Of a DNA stretch of 64,000 nucleotides, positions 42,362 through 50,990 are shown piece by piece. The notes under the pieces were generated by a model. That model had not been told where the DNA came from. It saw only the letters and a list, made by a program, of their open reading frames with translations, and did no database searches. How positions within the stretch are numbered: position 1 is the stretch's first letter; every line of letters begins with the position of its first letter. Source of the stretch: Parapedobacter sp964498395 (GTDB lineage: Bacteria; Bacteroidota; Bacteroidia; Sphingobacteriales; Sphingobacteriaceae). The stretch is from contig CAZCHE010000001.1 in NCBI GenBank assembly GCA_964498395.1, positions 1-64,000 of the forward strand. Reading direction: 5' to 3'. A program made the position numbers and the translations under genes.

Positions 42362-44164
42362 CTACCTCCTCCGCCAGATGCCCCAATCGGCCAGGTTTTT
42401 TAGGAAAAACCACCTTCCTTTTTTGGGAGAGTCACATAGATCGGGCTTTTTATTGTCATCGGTATCCACCTTATTTGTACAATCTTTGATCGTTTCATAG
42501 TCTTTCCGGATTTCAGGTTCAAGCTGAATGTAAGACTGCAATTCCGATGCTGCTAAATCATCGTCAAAGTCACTTTCACTATAATCATTCAATCGCCCTT
42601 CCTTAGTGTATTTGTCGATGACGGTGCGTATCTCATCTGTTTTTAACAATAAGTAATAAGTCAAAAATTTCTTATAATTTTTTATCAATTTATTATTAGC
42701 TGATGACCCTTCGGCCGCGATGACAAGTAATCGCAATTGATCGATCCGCCATTTCTGGAATGCCTGTTTGGTAATGGTTCTTGTCGCTGAACTTTCATGC
42801 TTCCGATATAGATAAATAGGGTCATTCAGACCCGTAACACGCGTATTCGGGAATAAGAAAACGAGAAAGTCGGGAAAGTCTTCATAGCTTTCCAATACCA
42901 AGTTCTTGTCTTCGAACTGCTCGTTGTCTTTCGTTTCGTTAATGGTCAAAAAGTAGTTTTTCAACATCTTCATCCTATAGATTTTTGACCAGCCCAAGGA
43001 TGAAGCAAAGCAAAGACAGGGAGCCTCTTCAATCGTTACACTTTTATCTTGCTTGTATATTTTTGTTGTCAAATTGTTATGCGTATCTCCTCCTTTGTAA
43101 GCGATATGCATGTGCGGTTCGCCGATGATATTATACTTGACCAAGCAAATATCTGCTTTCTTTTTGTTCATCTGATGAACAACATCAGATACTGCGTTGT
43201 TATGCGCGAATAAGTCGTCATCATCCAAAATGAAGATGATATCGTCTTCCCTGTCTGCTATGTTGAGGATGATATTTCGTATCGTGTAAGACGATTTTGC
43301 AGGACTATTCGTTTCCGTGTTATAATACCGAACACTGATACTTTTTTCTTGATACTCTTGCCTGAGCTGCGTTATCGTATGCATGAGCGTCGGCCGAACA
43401 CCGTCTTCCAATAAAATGAGATTAATGTCATAATAGCTTTGTCTAAAAACAGAATGGAGCGCATCCCTTAAATGTACTGATCTCGTTTTAGTTCTCATCA
43501 TGACAAAGACACGTTGGACCCCCAATTTGCGCATATACTTATCGAGGCCTATCTCTAGGACATCTTTGTAGGCATCGAGTGAGTAGATGAATCGCTTCGT
43601 GTAGAAATGCGCACAGCAGTATGAAATAATAGCAGATGCGAGTAGTATGCCCACCATCAACCCCGCCAAAGGCTTGGGATCCTTGGAAAAGTATTGGAAA
43701 AGGTGGAAAGGCAACAAGAAAAAAGAAGCAATATACAATCCTTGGAAAAGTTCACTTAGATAGAAGTATTCATTGACGATCGCATTCTTTTTATTTTCGA
43801 TCTCTATTTCGATGTACTCGATGATTTTTTCAGGATTCTTTGTCGCGCAGATCCATTCAGGTGTGTTTTTTCGTGGCTTTTTCTGCAATAAGCGGCTTTT
43901 CTCTTTGATAGCATAATTACGGAAAAGGAAATTGCTGAATTTGTATCCCCGGAATCCTTGTAGCCCTTTATTCAGGCTTTGGATGAGAATGCCCAAGATA
44001 TAGCCAATGACAAGCAGAAAAACCCAATTCCATTCGTTTATAGAAAATAAATTTTTCGTTTGGAAGAATGCAAGGCACCCGTCGAAGAGGGCGATAATGA
44101 AAAATATTGAAAAGATACCGACCACAATGTGTCGCAATATGTCTGACAGGGTGAATTTTGCCAT
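42362..44164 (-). CDS. four-TM domain fused to a family 2 glycosyltransferase
   Basis: 600 residues. N-terminal membrane domain with four hydrophobic segments (about 13-33, 46-64, 141-158, 164-188) separated by a charged cytoplasmic loop; then a GT-A-like domain: VFVMMRTKTRSVHLRDALHS, LLEDGVRPTL, and IIFILDDDDLFAHNNA with an acidic DDDD at about 314-317 in the DxD position; a tail of about 150 residues is charged and helical. The usual GT2 nucleotide-binding start is altered (MMRTKTRS). More A/T-rich than neighbours, single gene. It could be a glycosyltransferase or a non-catalytic derivative. Confidence 0.65.
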   Translation of the reverse strand: MAKFTLSDILRHIVVGIFSIFFIIALFDGCLAFFQTKNLFSINEWNWVFLLVIGYILGILIQSLNKGLQGFRGYKFSNFLFRNYAIKEKSRLLQKKPRKNTPEWICATKNPEKIIEYIEIEIENKKNAIVNEYFYLSELFQGLYIASFFLLPFHLFQYFSKDPKPLAGLMVGILLASAIISYCCAHFYTKRFIYSLDAYKDVLEIGLDKYMRKLGVQRVFVMMRTKTRSVHLRDALHSVFRQSYYDINLILLEDGVRPTLMHTITQLRQEYQEKSISVRYYNTETNSPAKSSYTIRNIILNIADREDDIIFILDDDDLFAHNNAVSDVVHQMNKKKADICLVKYNIIGEPHMHIAYKGGDTHNNLTTKIYKQDKSVTIEEAPCLCFASSLGWSKIYRMKMLKNYFLTINETKDNEQFEDKNLVLESYEDFPDFLVFLFPNTRVTGLNDPIYLYRKHESSATRTITKQAFQKWRIDQLRLLVIAAEGSSANNKLIKNYKKFLTYYLLLKTDEIRTVIDKYTKEGRLNDYSESDFDDDLAASELQSYIQLEPEIRKDYETIKDCTNKVDTDDNKKPDLCDSPKKGRWFFLKNLADWGIWRRR

Positions 44165-44250
44165 GGCGGTTTTGGTTTTTAGGTAAGGGTTAAACAGTCA
44201 GATTGATATGGGTTGAAAATAGGGAGGCGGACAGGTAAGGCGAAAAATGG

Positions 44251-44282
44251 AAGGTCGCCTCCATGGTTATGGAGGCGACCTT
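44251..44282 (-). terminator. intrinsic terminator after the aminotransferase gene
   Basis: Arms 44251-44264 and 44269-44282 (AAGGTCGCCTCCAT and its exact complement) with a GGTT loop, 14 perfect pairs. On the minus strand it lies just after the aminotransferase stop and is followed by CCATTTTTCG. Confidence 0.8.
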
Positions 44283-44289
44283 CGAAAAT

Positions 44290-45495
44290 TTACGCTAACT
44301 TACCCAAAGCCTCCTTGATCCGCCTCAACGCTTCTTTCAGATTTTCGTCTGATGCCGCGTATGATAGGCGGATATAATTGTTATTGCCGAAGGAGTCTCC
44401 TCCTACGGTAGCCACATGTGCTTCATTGAGCAAATACAGGGCAAGATCAGCGGAATCTTTGATTACATTGCCCTGCGTGTCTTTTTTGCCAAAGAAAGAG
44501 CTGATATCGGGAAAGAAATAGAATGCGCCTTCCGGTAAGTTTGTCTTAACCCCGGGGATATCTTTCAATAAGCTATATACCAATTCCCTTCTCCTTGCAA
44601 AGGCCTCTTTCATTTCCAATACACTTTCAAGCCCTTGCTCGTAAGCAGCGATCCCTGCGCGCTGGGCGATGGAACAGGTGCCGGAGGTCGTTTGTCCTTG
44701 CATCTTGTCGTTTGCTGCCGCGATTTCTTTGCTCGCGGCAAGGTAACCCAGCCGCCAACCAGTCATGGCAAATGCTTTAGAAAAGCCGTTGATGAGGATC
44801 ACGCGGTCTTTGATGCTGTCAAACTGCGCGATGGACTCGTGCTTGCCAATGAAATTGATATGTTCATAAATCTCATCAGAAATGATGAAGATATTGGGAT
44901 GTTTCTCGAATACTTTCGCCAATCCTTCCAGTTCCGATTTGCTGTATACGGTACCGGTGGGATTGCACGGCGAAGAGAACATGAAGAGTTTGGTTTTCGG
45001 TGTAATGGCAGCGTTCAACTCTTCCGGTGTGATTTTGAAGTCACTCTCAATGGTCGTGTTGATAAATACCGACTTACCTTCTGCCAACGTGACCATCTCC
45101 GAATAGGATACCCAATAGGGGGTAGGGATAATGACCTCATCGCCGGGATTGATCAGCGTGAGGATGACGTTGGAAAGCGACTGCTTGGCACCCGTAGAAA
45201 CCACAATCTGAGACACGTCGTAATCGAGGTTATTTTCGTTTTTCAGCTTATTGACGATTGCTTTCCTGAGTTCGGGATAACCGGGTACCGGTGAGTAGCG
45301 CGTATAATTTTCATCCAGCGCTTGCTTCGCCGCTTGCTTGACGTGCTCAGGTGTGTTGAAGTCGGGTTCACCGACGCTTAAACTAATCACATTAACGCCT
45401 TTCGCAGCTAATTCACGGCCAAGTTTTGTCATTTTCAACGTAGCCGATTCAGACAGGCTATTGATCCTATCAGAAAGAAAAGATGGTGTACTCAT
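44290..45495 (-). CDS. pyridoxal-phosphate aminotransferase, class I (aspartate aminotransferase-like)
   Basis: 401 residues from the ATG at 45495; a TTG at 45504 would fall inside the promoter box and is rejected. SLSVGEPDFNTPEHVKQAAK, TGAKQSL, MFSSPCNPTGTVYS, ISDEIYEHI and the PLP lysine in NGFSKAFAMTGWRLGYLAAS identify the AspC/AlaT-like class I group. Usual substrates are aspartate/oxaloacetate. A minus-strand TAAGTTTG box at 45502-45509 is 6 bases from the ATG. Confidence 0.9.
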   Translation of the reverse strand: MSTPSFLSDRINSLSESATLKMTKLGRELAAKGVNVISLSVGEPDFNTPEHVKQAAKQALDENYTRYSPVPGYPELRKAIVNKLKNENNLDYDVSQIVVSTGAKQSLSNVILTLINPGDEVIIPTPYWVSYSEMVTLAEGKSVFINTTIESDFKITPEELNAAITPKTKLFMFSSPCNPTGTVYSKSELEGLAKVFEKHPNIFIISDEIYEHINFIGKHESIAQFDSIKDRVILINGFSKAFAMTGWRLGYLAASKEIAAANDKMQGQTTSGTCSIAQRAGIAAYEQGLESVLEMKEAFARRRELVYSLLKDIPGVKTNLPEGAFYFFPDISSFFGKKDTQGNVIKDSADLALYLLNEAHVATVGGDSFGNNNYIRLSYAASDENLKEALRRIKEALGKLA

Positions 45496-45501
45496 AGCGA
45501 G

Positions 45502-45509
45502 CAAACTTA
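45502..45509 (-). promoter_or_regulatory. -7 box of the aminotransferase gene
   Basis: TAAGTTTG on the minus strand, 6 bases from the start codon. It also shows why the upstream TTG cannot be the start. Confidence 0.55.
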
Positions 45510-45565
45510 GGGAAAGTTAGGGATTTAATAAAACCAAAATGAAGGTTAATTTGAAAAACAATAGT

Positions 45566-45979
45566 TTAAAAACGCTCCAAAAAATCCGCAGCGGTTAATA
45601 TCGGAATGTTTTTGAAGGGATGCATGATTAGGAGGTCTTGGTCGCCTGTAATGATGGCGGATGCCTTGGAGTCGAATGCAAGGTTTAGAAACTGATTATC
45701 TTTGGGATCTCGACATGCACCAAAATCAGATACGACATCCATAAATTCACTTTCATCGGCTATTCGCTGGATAATGGTCAAACGCTCATCTACCGATAGG
45801 TATCGGTCAAATTTTTTTCGGAGTAAAACTGTCTCAAGCTCCAAAAATGTACTGCGAGAAAAGACTTGCTTGCCAAGTGGTCGACTATGGACAAGGGCTT
45901 TGAAAGCGGTAGAATACCTAAGTATAAAGGCACTTATTAATGTATTAGTGTCGAAGACAAAACACTTAGTCTTTCCCAT
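45566..45979 (-). CDS. PIN-domain toxin of a type II toxin-antitoxin pair
   Basis: 137 residues of the COG1569-type PIN family (putative toxin component). Acidic residues are in FVFDTNTLISAF, TFLELETVLLRKKF and GACRDPKDNQFLNLA, with SAIITGDQDLLIM near the end. It is not close to the VapC protein at 18.9 kb. Its start overlaps the antitoxin stop by 14 bases. Confidence 0.85.
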   Translation of the reverse strand: MGKTKCFVFDTNTLISAFILRYSTAFKALVHSRPLGKQVFSRSTFLELETVLLRKKFDRYLSVDERLTIIQRIADESEFMDVVSDFGACRDPKDNQFLNLAFDSKASAIITGDQDLLIMHPFKNIPILTAADFLERF

Positions 45980-46196
45980 TTAGGATATCGTTCAACACGT
46001 TCTCGGTCAGTCCACGTTGTTCGGCTTTAGTTTGTACCTCATTGATAAAATCAAGAAAGTCGTCTTCTGACTTTTTTTTAAAAGCCGTTTTAAGGAATTT
46101 AGAAATAGCATTGGCCACTTCATTCCGTCTTTTCTCAGACGAATAACGCCACTCACGGGCTATTGCTTCGTCCACTTCCAATACAATGCGCTCCAT
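45966..46196 (-). CDS. antitoxin partner of the PIN toxin
   Basis: 76 residues from MERIVLEVDEAIAREWRYSS (a second ATG three bases earlier is equally possible). The longer frame from 46232 would start upstream of the promoter box. A short ribbon-like start and helix (EVDEAIAREWRYSSEKRRNE) suggests a ribbon-helix-helix DNA-binding protein; the acidic second half (KSEDDFLDFINEVQTKAEQR) would wrap the toxin. Confidence 0.72.
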   Translation of the reverse strand: MERIVLEVDEAIAREWRYSSEKRRNEVANAISKFLKTAFKKKSEDDFLDFINEVQTKAEQRGLTENVLNDILNGKD

Positions 46197-46202
46197 CATA
46201 CA

Positions 46203-46210
46203 CAAAGATA
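46203..46210 (-). promoter_or_regulatory. -7 box of the second toxin-antitoxin pair
   Basis: TATCTTTG on the minus strand, 3 to 6 bases from the antitoxin ATGs. Expected transcript is leaderless. Confidence 0.55.
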
Positions 46211-46264
46211 GGAAAGGGGAACGAAATTTCAAATGGTGGGAAGTCTAGAAACCACAGGGATTAT

Positions 46265-46272
46265 TATCTTTG
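46265..46272 (+). promoter_or_regulatory. -7 box of the CDF transporter gene
   Basis: TATCTTTG, divergent from the antitoxin box 55 bases away. It contains the TTG at 46270, so translation must start further downstream. Confidence 0.55.
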
Positions 46273-46290
46273 CGCAAACACCAAGGCGTT

Positions 46291-47265
46291 TTGAACAAAC
46301 AAAAAAACATCATCCTATTTGCACTGGCCACAGGCATCGTGTTGATGTTGGTGAAATTTACCGCTTATTTATTGACCAATTCCAATGCCATCCTGACCGA
46401 TGCCATGGAAAGCATCGTAAATGTGGTGGCTTCAGGTTTCGCGTTTTACAGCATCCACCTGGCTGCTCGGCCCAAGGACCAAAACCATCCGTACGGACAT
46501 GGCAAGGTGGAGTTTTTTTCCGTCTTTTTGGAGGGGGGATTGATTTTCATCGCAGGGATATTGATCGTCGGCAAAGCCTGTTACAGCCTATTTTTTCCCG
46601 AGCAACTAACCAATCTGCTGGAGGGTATGGGGCTAGTGGCATTTACGGGTGTCGTTAATTTCGTGTTGGGAACCTATATGGTCAAACAAAGCAAATCACT
46701 GAATTCGTTGACCTTGTTGGCCGATGGAAAGCACCTTCAAACGGATGCGTACAGTACGGCAGGGTTATTGGTTGGGTTGTTCTTGCTGCACCTGACCGGA
46801 TGGTGGTGGATTGACATCGTGCTCTCTATCGGGTTGGGTACATATATTTTGTATAGCGGGTATAAATTGTTGCGCAAGTCCATCGCTGGGTTGATGGACG
46901 AATCGGACACCAAGCTGGTAGGGAAGGTTGCCCGTATTTTGCAGCAGTATCGCCAAGACGACTGGATAGACGTCCATAACCTCAGGGTGCAGCGGTATGG
47001 ACATGAATTGCATATCGATTGCCATGTAACGTTACCTAACTATTATGACCTTAATAAGGTGCATGACGAAGTTTCAGCCATAGATGCATTGATGAATAAG
47101 CATTTGCATGCAAATACAGAGTTGTTTATCCATGCCGATCCCTGCGTGCCGGCTTGTTGCCATTACTGCCGTATGAAAGATTGTCCCATCCGAAGCGAGG
47201 CGAAAACCAAGGATGTGGTGTGGGATAATCGCATCATCAGCAAGAATGAGAAGCATTATCAGTAA
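46291..47265 (+). CDS. cation diffusion facilitator (CDF) metal exporter
   Basis: 324 residues from the TTG at 46291 (MNKQKNIILFALATGIVLML). Six membrane helices; metal site residues are in TDAMESIVNVVASGFAFYS and HPYGHGKVEFFSV (helix 2) and ADGKHLQTDAYSTAGLLVG (HxxxD, helix 5). The C-terminal cytoplasmic domain ends with CVPACCHYCRMKDCPIRSEA, an unusual Cys cluster. CDF proteins export Zn, Fe or related cations using proton antiport. Ion not determined. Confidence 0.9.
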   Translation: MNKQKNIILFALATGIVLMLVKFTAYLLTNSNAILTDAMESIVNVVASGFAFYSIHLAARPKDQNHPYGHGKVEFFSVFLEGGLIFIAGILIVGKACYSLFFPEQLTNLLEGMGLVAFTGVVNFVLGTYMVKQSKSLNSLTLLADGKHLQTDAYSTAGLLVGLFLLHLTGWWWIDIVLSIGLGTYILYSGYKLLRKSIAGLMDESDTKLVGKVARILQQYRQDDWIDVHNLRVQRYGHELHIDCHVTLPNYYDLNKVHDEVSAIDALMNKHLHANTELFIHADPCVPACCHYCRMKDCPIRSEAKTKDVVWDNRIISKNEKHYQ

Positions 47266-47350
47266 AATGGGCATTAGTTTTTAGTCGAAAAGTCTTTAGT
47301 ACGGAATATCAGGCTCAGCACCCCTGTCTCCTGTCTTCCGACTTCCTACA
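47266..47350. repeat. gap with GAAGTCGGAAGACAGGAG-type intergenic repeat
   Basis: The gap holds TTTAGTCGAAAAGTCTTTAG and, read on the minus strand, GTAGGAAGTCGGAAGACAGG. Related words (GAAGTCAGAAGACCGGAGTC, GAAGTCGGAAG) occur at 62953-62987. Confidence 0.45.
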
Positions 47351-48229
47351 TCACTCCGACTCAAGTTTCTGCTTGTATTCCGTTAATTTCGCTCGTTGGC
47401 TTTCTGGAAGTTCGGGAAATTCGGGTTCCATTTTAGCCAATGTGTCAGTAATGATTTTCCCTACTGCAAATCGGGCAAACCATTTGTTATCGGCAGGGAT
47501 GACATACCAAGGTGAGTCTTCTGTGGCGGTCGCGCTGATGGCTTCCTCATAGACCTTCATGTATGTCTCCCAATGTGCCCGTTCCTCGATATCGGATGAC
47601 GAGAATTTCCAGTTTTTATATTTGTCTTCGATGCGTTCGAGAAAGCGCTCTTTTTGCTCTTCCTTTGATACGTTGAGGAAAAACTTAATGATTTTTGTAC
47701 CATTTCTATTGAGGTGCGCTTCAAATTGTCTGATACTTTCGTAACGGTCCTCCCAAAACTTGTCATCGAAATCTGCCACGTTGCTGTAACCCGGTATCCG
47801 TTCAGAAAGGTTAAACTGCGGATGTACCTTGCAAATCAATACATATTCATAGTGCGATCGGTTATGGATGCCGATGCGCCCGCGTTCGGGTAATGCCTGA
47901 TAATGCCGCCATAGAAAATCATGCTCGTAGTCGTTGCTGGTCGGTTGTTTAAAGCTGAACACCTGGCATCCCTGCGGGTTGATGCCGCTCATGACGTGCT
48001 TAATCGCTCCATCCTTACCGGCTGCATCCATCGCTTGGAAGATGATCAGTAAGCTGTGGGAATCCTCTGCATATAGCCTTTCTTGGTATTCCGTCATTTG
48101 TGCTTGGAAATCCGAGAGGTCGGCCAAAGCCGCCTTCTTCTTATAGCCGCAGGTGTCATCTGTACGATGCTCTTTCAGTTTGAATGATTTGCCGGATGTA
48201 ATGCGGTATTTTTCAATAATGCTTGCCAT
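47351..48229 (-). CDS. ppk2: polyphosphate kinase 2 family protein
   Basis: 292 residues, single-domain PPK2. Walker A-like QAMDAAGKDGAIKHVMSG, then GCQVFSFKQPTSNDYEHDFLW, PERGRIGIHNRSHYEYVL with the lid RxH, FWEDRYESIRQFEAHL and KIIKFFLNVSKEEQKERFLE. PPK2 enzymes transfer phosphate from polyphosphate to nucleotides. The length and PTSNDYEHDFLWR pattern match class III, which act on mono- and diphosphates; class is inferred. Confidence 0.9.
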   Translation of the reverse strand: MASIIEKYRITSGKSFKLKEHRTDDTCGYKKKAALADLSDFQAQMTEYQERLYAEDSHSLLIIFQAMDAAGKDGAIKHVMSGINPQGCQVFSFKQPTSNDYEHDFLWRHYQALPERGRIGIHNRSHYEYVLICKVHPQFNLSERIPGYSNVADFDDKFWEDRYESIRQFEAHLNRNGTKIIKFFLNVSKEEQKERFLERIEDKYKNWKFSSSDIEERAHWETYMKVYEEAISATATEDSPWYVIPADNKWFARFAVGKIITDTLAKMEPEFPELPESQRAKLTEYKQKLESE

Positions 48230-48250
48230 GTTGTTTGATTAGATTCAGAC

Positions 48251-48316
48251 GTCATTTCGAGGAGGTGCGACAGGCCCTTCGGGGTTCTCACTTCACTACG
48301 TTTCATTCGAAATGAC
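48251..48316. repeat. GTCATTTCGA...TCGAAATGAC intergenic repeat
   Basis: Ten-base exact inverted ends (48251-48260 and 48307-48316) enclose 46 bases with CTTCGGGGTTCTCACTTCAC. Read on the minus strand it resembles the very common GTCATTTCGA(A/C)...GAGAAAT-type intergenic element of Bacteroidota (from memory). No gene is contained. Confidence 0.65.
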
Positions 48317-48481
48317 TTATTAATTGTTTATTCCGTTCACAAAATAGCATTTATACTTGAAAAACAATCATTAGCTGTAGCATTATTTGTGTTGAACGCG
48401 TATAGTTCTAGGTGCGCGTGCAGGCCATAATTTAACATTTTTGAATTTAATATTACCGAAACATTTCATCATCTTTACCCG

Positions 48482-50905
48482 ATGTTTAGTGAGATAAGAA
48501 ACAGATTTCTGCGATACACCCTTATAATCGTTTACCTGGTTATTATCTTCATTTGTGCCGTTGAGGTGAATTTCTTGTGGTTGTTTGGGTATTCGCCTAC
48601 ATCCAAAGACATCAATATGCCCGCTCAGCACGTTGCATCGGAGGTGTATACGGCCGATAGTGTGCTGATTGGCCGTTACTTCAAGGAAGACCGTTCGCCC
48701 GTACCCTATGACAGTATTTCCCCTAATGTGATCCATGCATTGATTGCTACGGAAGACATCCGTTTTTTCCGACACCACGGCGTGGATTTTTGGGCTATCT
48801 TTTCAAGCATCGTATCAACGGCTCAAGGCGACAGGAGGGGGGGGAGCACCATTACGCAGCAACTGGCCAAAAACCTATATCGGACACGATATAACCAATC
48901 TGCCGGGCTATTGGGCAAGGTGCCCGGTGTGGGTTTGGCAATAGTCAAGTGGAAAGAATGGATGACGGCTTATAAACTGGAAAGCAAGTACAGCAAGGAG
49001 GAAATCATCACGATGTATCTCAATACCGTCTCATTTAGCAACAATGCTTACGGTATCAAGACCGTGGCTAAACGTTATTTCAATAAGGATACGCCCGATT
49101 TGACGGAGGCAGAGGCAGCTTTATTGGTTGGCATGCTGAAAGGAACGACGCTATACAATCCGATTCGAAATCCTGAACGCTCGGTAGAACGTCGCAACGT
49201 CGTATTGGGGCAAATGCATAAGGCTGGTTTCTTAACGGATGAAGCGTACGAGGCTGCGCGAGCCACAGCGCTACAATTGAGCTTGGGCGAGATCGAAGAA
49301 ACCGGACGGGGGGATTCCTATTTGCGCTCAGCCGTGGAGCGCTGGCTGGCATCGTGGTGTGAGGAAAACGGGCACGACATCTACATTGATGGATTGAAAA
49401 TATACACCACCATTGATTCGCGCGTGCAACGCCACGCCGAGGAAGCGGTGGCCGAACAGATGAACGTTTTGCAGCAACGGTTGGAAAACGCATGGCGAGG
49501 CGAGACACCTTGGCGTGATTCCGAAGGGGTTGTCATTGACGATTTTTTGGAGAATTTGGCGATGCGCACGACGTATTATCGGCAGTTGGATGAGCAATAC
49601 CAAGGCGATAAGGATAGTATCTTCCATTACCTGAATAAGCCGAAAACCATGGAAGTTTTCACGTGGGATGGCACGAAGGAAGTCGTATTTTCCAGTATGG
49701 ACTCCTTAGCTCATTATGCGATGATGCTCAATGCCGGATTGATGTCCATGGATCCGTACAACGGGGAGATCAAAGCATGGGTAGGCGGTATTAATCATCA
49801 GTACTACAAGTACGACCATGTGTTTCAGGCGAAGCGCCAAGCCGGTTCCACGTTTAAACCCTTCGCTTATCTCGCTGCACTGGAAGCAGGCATGTCGCCT
49901 TGCGACAAGTATGAGGATCGGTTTGTACGCATTACCTACACCGAAGATGGCGAGGAGAAAACATGGGAACCCAAGAATGCCGATTGGGTATTCAGCGGAC
50001 GGGATATGTCGTTGAGGTGGGCCATGGGTAGATCGGTCAATTCCATCACTGCCCAGATCACAGAGGAAGTAGGGTGGGATAAGGTGGTGGATGCAGCCCA
50101 TCGTTGTGGTATCACCAGCCCTTTGGCCACCGTACCTTCGGTGAGCCTCGGGTCCAATGATGTCAGTGTCTTTGAGATGGTCAATGCATACAGCACGTTT
50201 ATGAATAAGGGAAAACGGGTGGATCCGATATTAGTTGCCAAAATTGTGGATTACAACGGGCAAACCATTGCTGAATTTAAAACGACGGCTACCCAAGCCG
50301 TCAGCGAGGAAGTGGCCTGGTTGATGGGCTACATGCTCCGAGGCTCCATGGAAGAGCCCGAAGGTACCTCGCAGGGGCTTTGGGAATGGGATTTGTGGAA
50401 AAACAAAAACCAGATCGGTGGCAAGACGGGCACCTCTTCTGACTATGTAGATGGATGGTATATGGGGGTCACCAAAGACCTGGTTACTGGCGTATGGATC
50501 GGCTGCGACGAGCGCAGCATCCATTTCAAAAATTCGCAGACAGGGGAGGGATCCCGCACAGCGTTGCCTGTTTTCGGGAAGTTTATGGAAAAAGTGTACC
50601 GCGATGATGCCCTTCACTATGATTATGGCCCTTTCCCAGAGCCCGGGGTGCCGATCAATCGAAAATACGATTGCCCCAGTCCACGCGTGGTTCCCCAAGA
50701 CAGTACGCTGTTGGATAGCGTGCCGTTATTGAGATTGCCGGATTCACCGATCTTGGATGAGCAGATCAATTTGGACGAATTGAAGAAGCAGTTGGAGGTC
50801 ACCTCCCAACGGCCTGTCGAGGAGGTGCCTCATAGCGATGAACAAGAGCCTTTGCCCGAACGGAAATCCCATAATAGGATTAGGATTAAGTACCCTCCAA
50901 AATAA
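48482..50905 (+). CDS. class A penicillin-binding protein (PBP1a-like)
   Basis: 807 residues. One N-terminal membrane helix (about 12-32), then the GT51 glycosyltransferase domain: ATEDIRFFRHHGVDFWAI (catalytic Glu), RRGGSTITQQLAKNLYRT, YLNTVSFSNNAYGI. The transpeptidase domain has AGSTFKPFAYLAAL (SxxK), GRSVNSIT (SxN) and GGKTGTSSDYVDGWY (KTG). The C-terminus is basic and proline-rich. It polymerises and cross-links peptidoglycan. Single gene. Confidence 0.93.
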   Translation: MFSEIRNRFLRYTLIIVYLVIIFICAVEVNFLWLFGYSPTSKDINMPAQHVASEVYTADSVLIGRYFKEDRSPVPYDSISPNVIHALIATEDIRFFRHHGVDFWAIFSSIVSTAQGDRRGGSTITQQLAKNLYRTRYNQSAGLLGKVPGVGLAIVKWKEWMTAYKLESKYSKEEIITMYLNTVSFSNNAYGIKTVAKRYFNKDTPDLTEAEAALLVGMLKGTTLYNPIRNPERSVERRNVVLGQMHKAGFLTDEAYEAARATALQLSLGEIEETGRGDSYLRSAVERWLASWCEENGHDIYIDGLKIYTTIDSRVQRHAEEAVAEQMNVLQQRLENAWRGETPWRDSEGVVIDDFLENLAMRTTYYRQLDEQYQGDKDSIFHYLNKPKTMEVFTWDGTKEVVFSSMDSLAHYAMMLNAGLMSMDPYNGEIKAWVGGINHQYYKYDHVFQAKRQAGSTFKPFAYLAALEAGMSPCDKYEDRFVRITYTEDGEEKTWEPKNADWVFSGRDMSLRWAMGRSVNSITAQITEEVGWDKVVDAAHRCGITSPLATVPSVSLGSNDVSVFEMVNAYSTFMNKGKRVDPILVAKIVDYNGQTIAEFKTTATQAVSEEVAWLMGYMLRGSMEEPEGTSQGLWEWDLWKNKNQIGGKTGTSSDYVDGWYMGVTKDLVTGVWIGCDERSIHFKNSQTGEGSRTALPVFGKFMEKVYRDDALHYDYGPFPEPGVPINRKYDCPSPRVVPQDSTLLDSVPLLRLPDSPILDEQINLDELKKQLEVTSQRPVEEVPHSDEQEPLPERKSHNRIRIKYPPK

Positions 50906-50990
50906 ATACCCTCAAGAAAATATTGTGTATTATTAAACTTTTTCACCGATATTCGTTCTAATTTAGCATACCATACCTTTTAAATATTTT

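Noticed and set aside
42362..44164. Anti-phage defence gene
   Set aside because: The membrane plus effector layout and base composition are suggestive, but no other defence genes are adjacent and the C-terminal domain resembles a glycosyltransferase.
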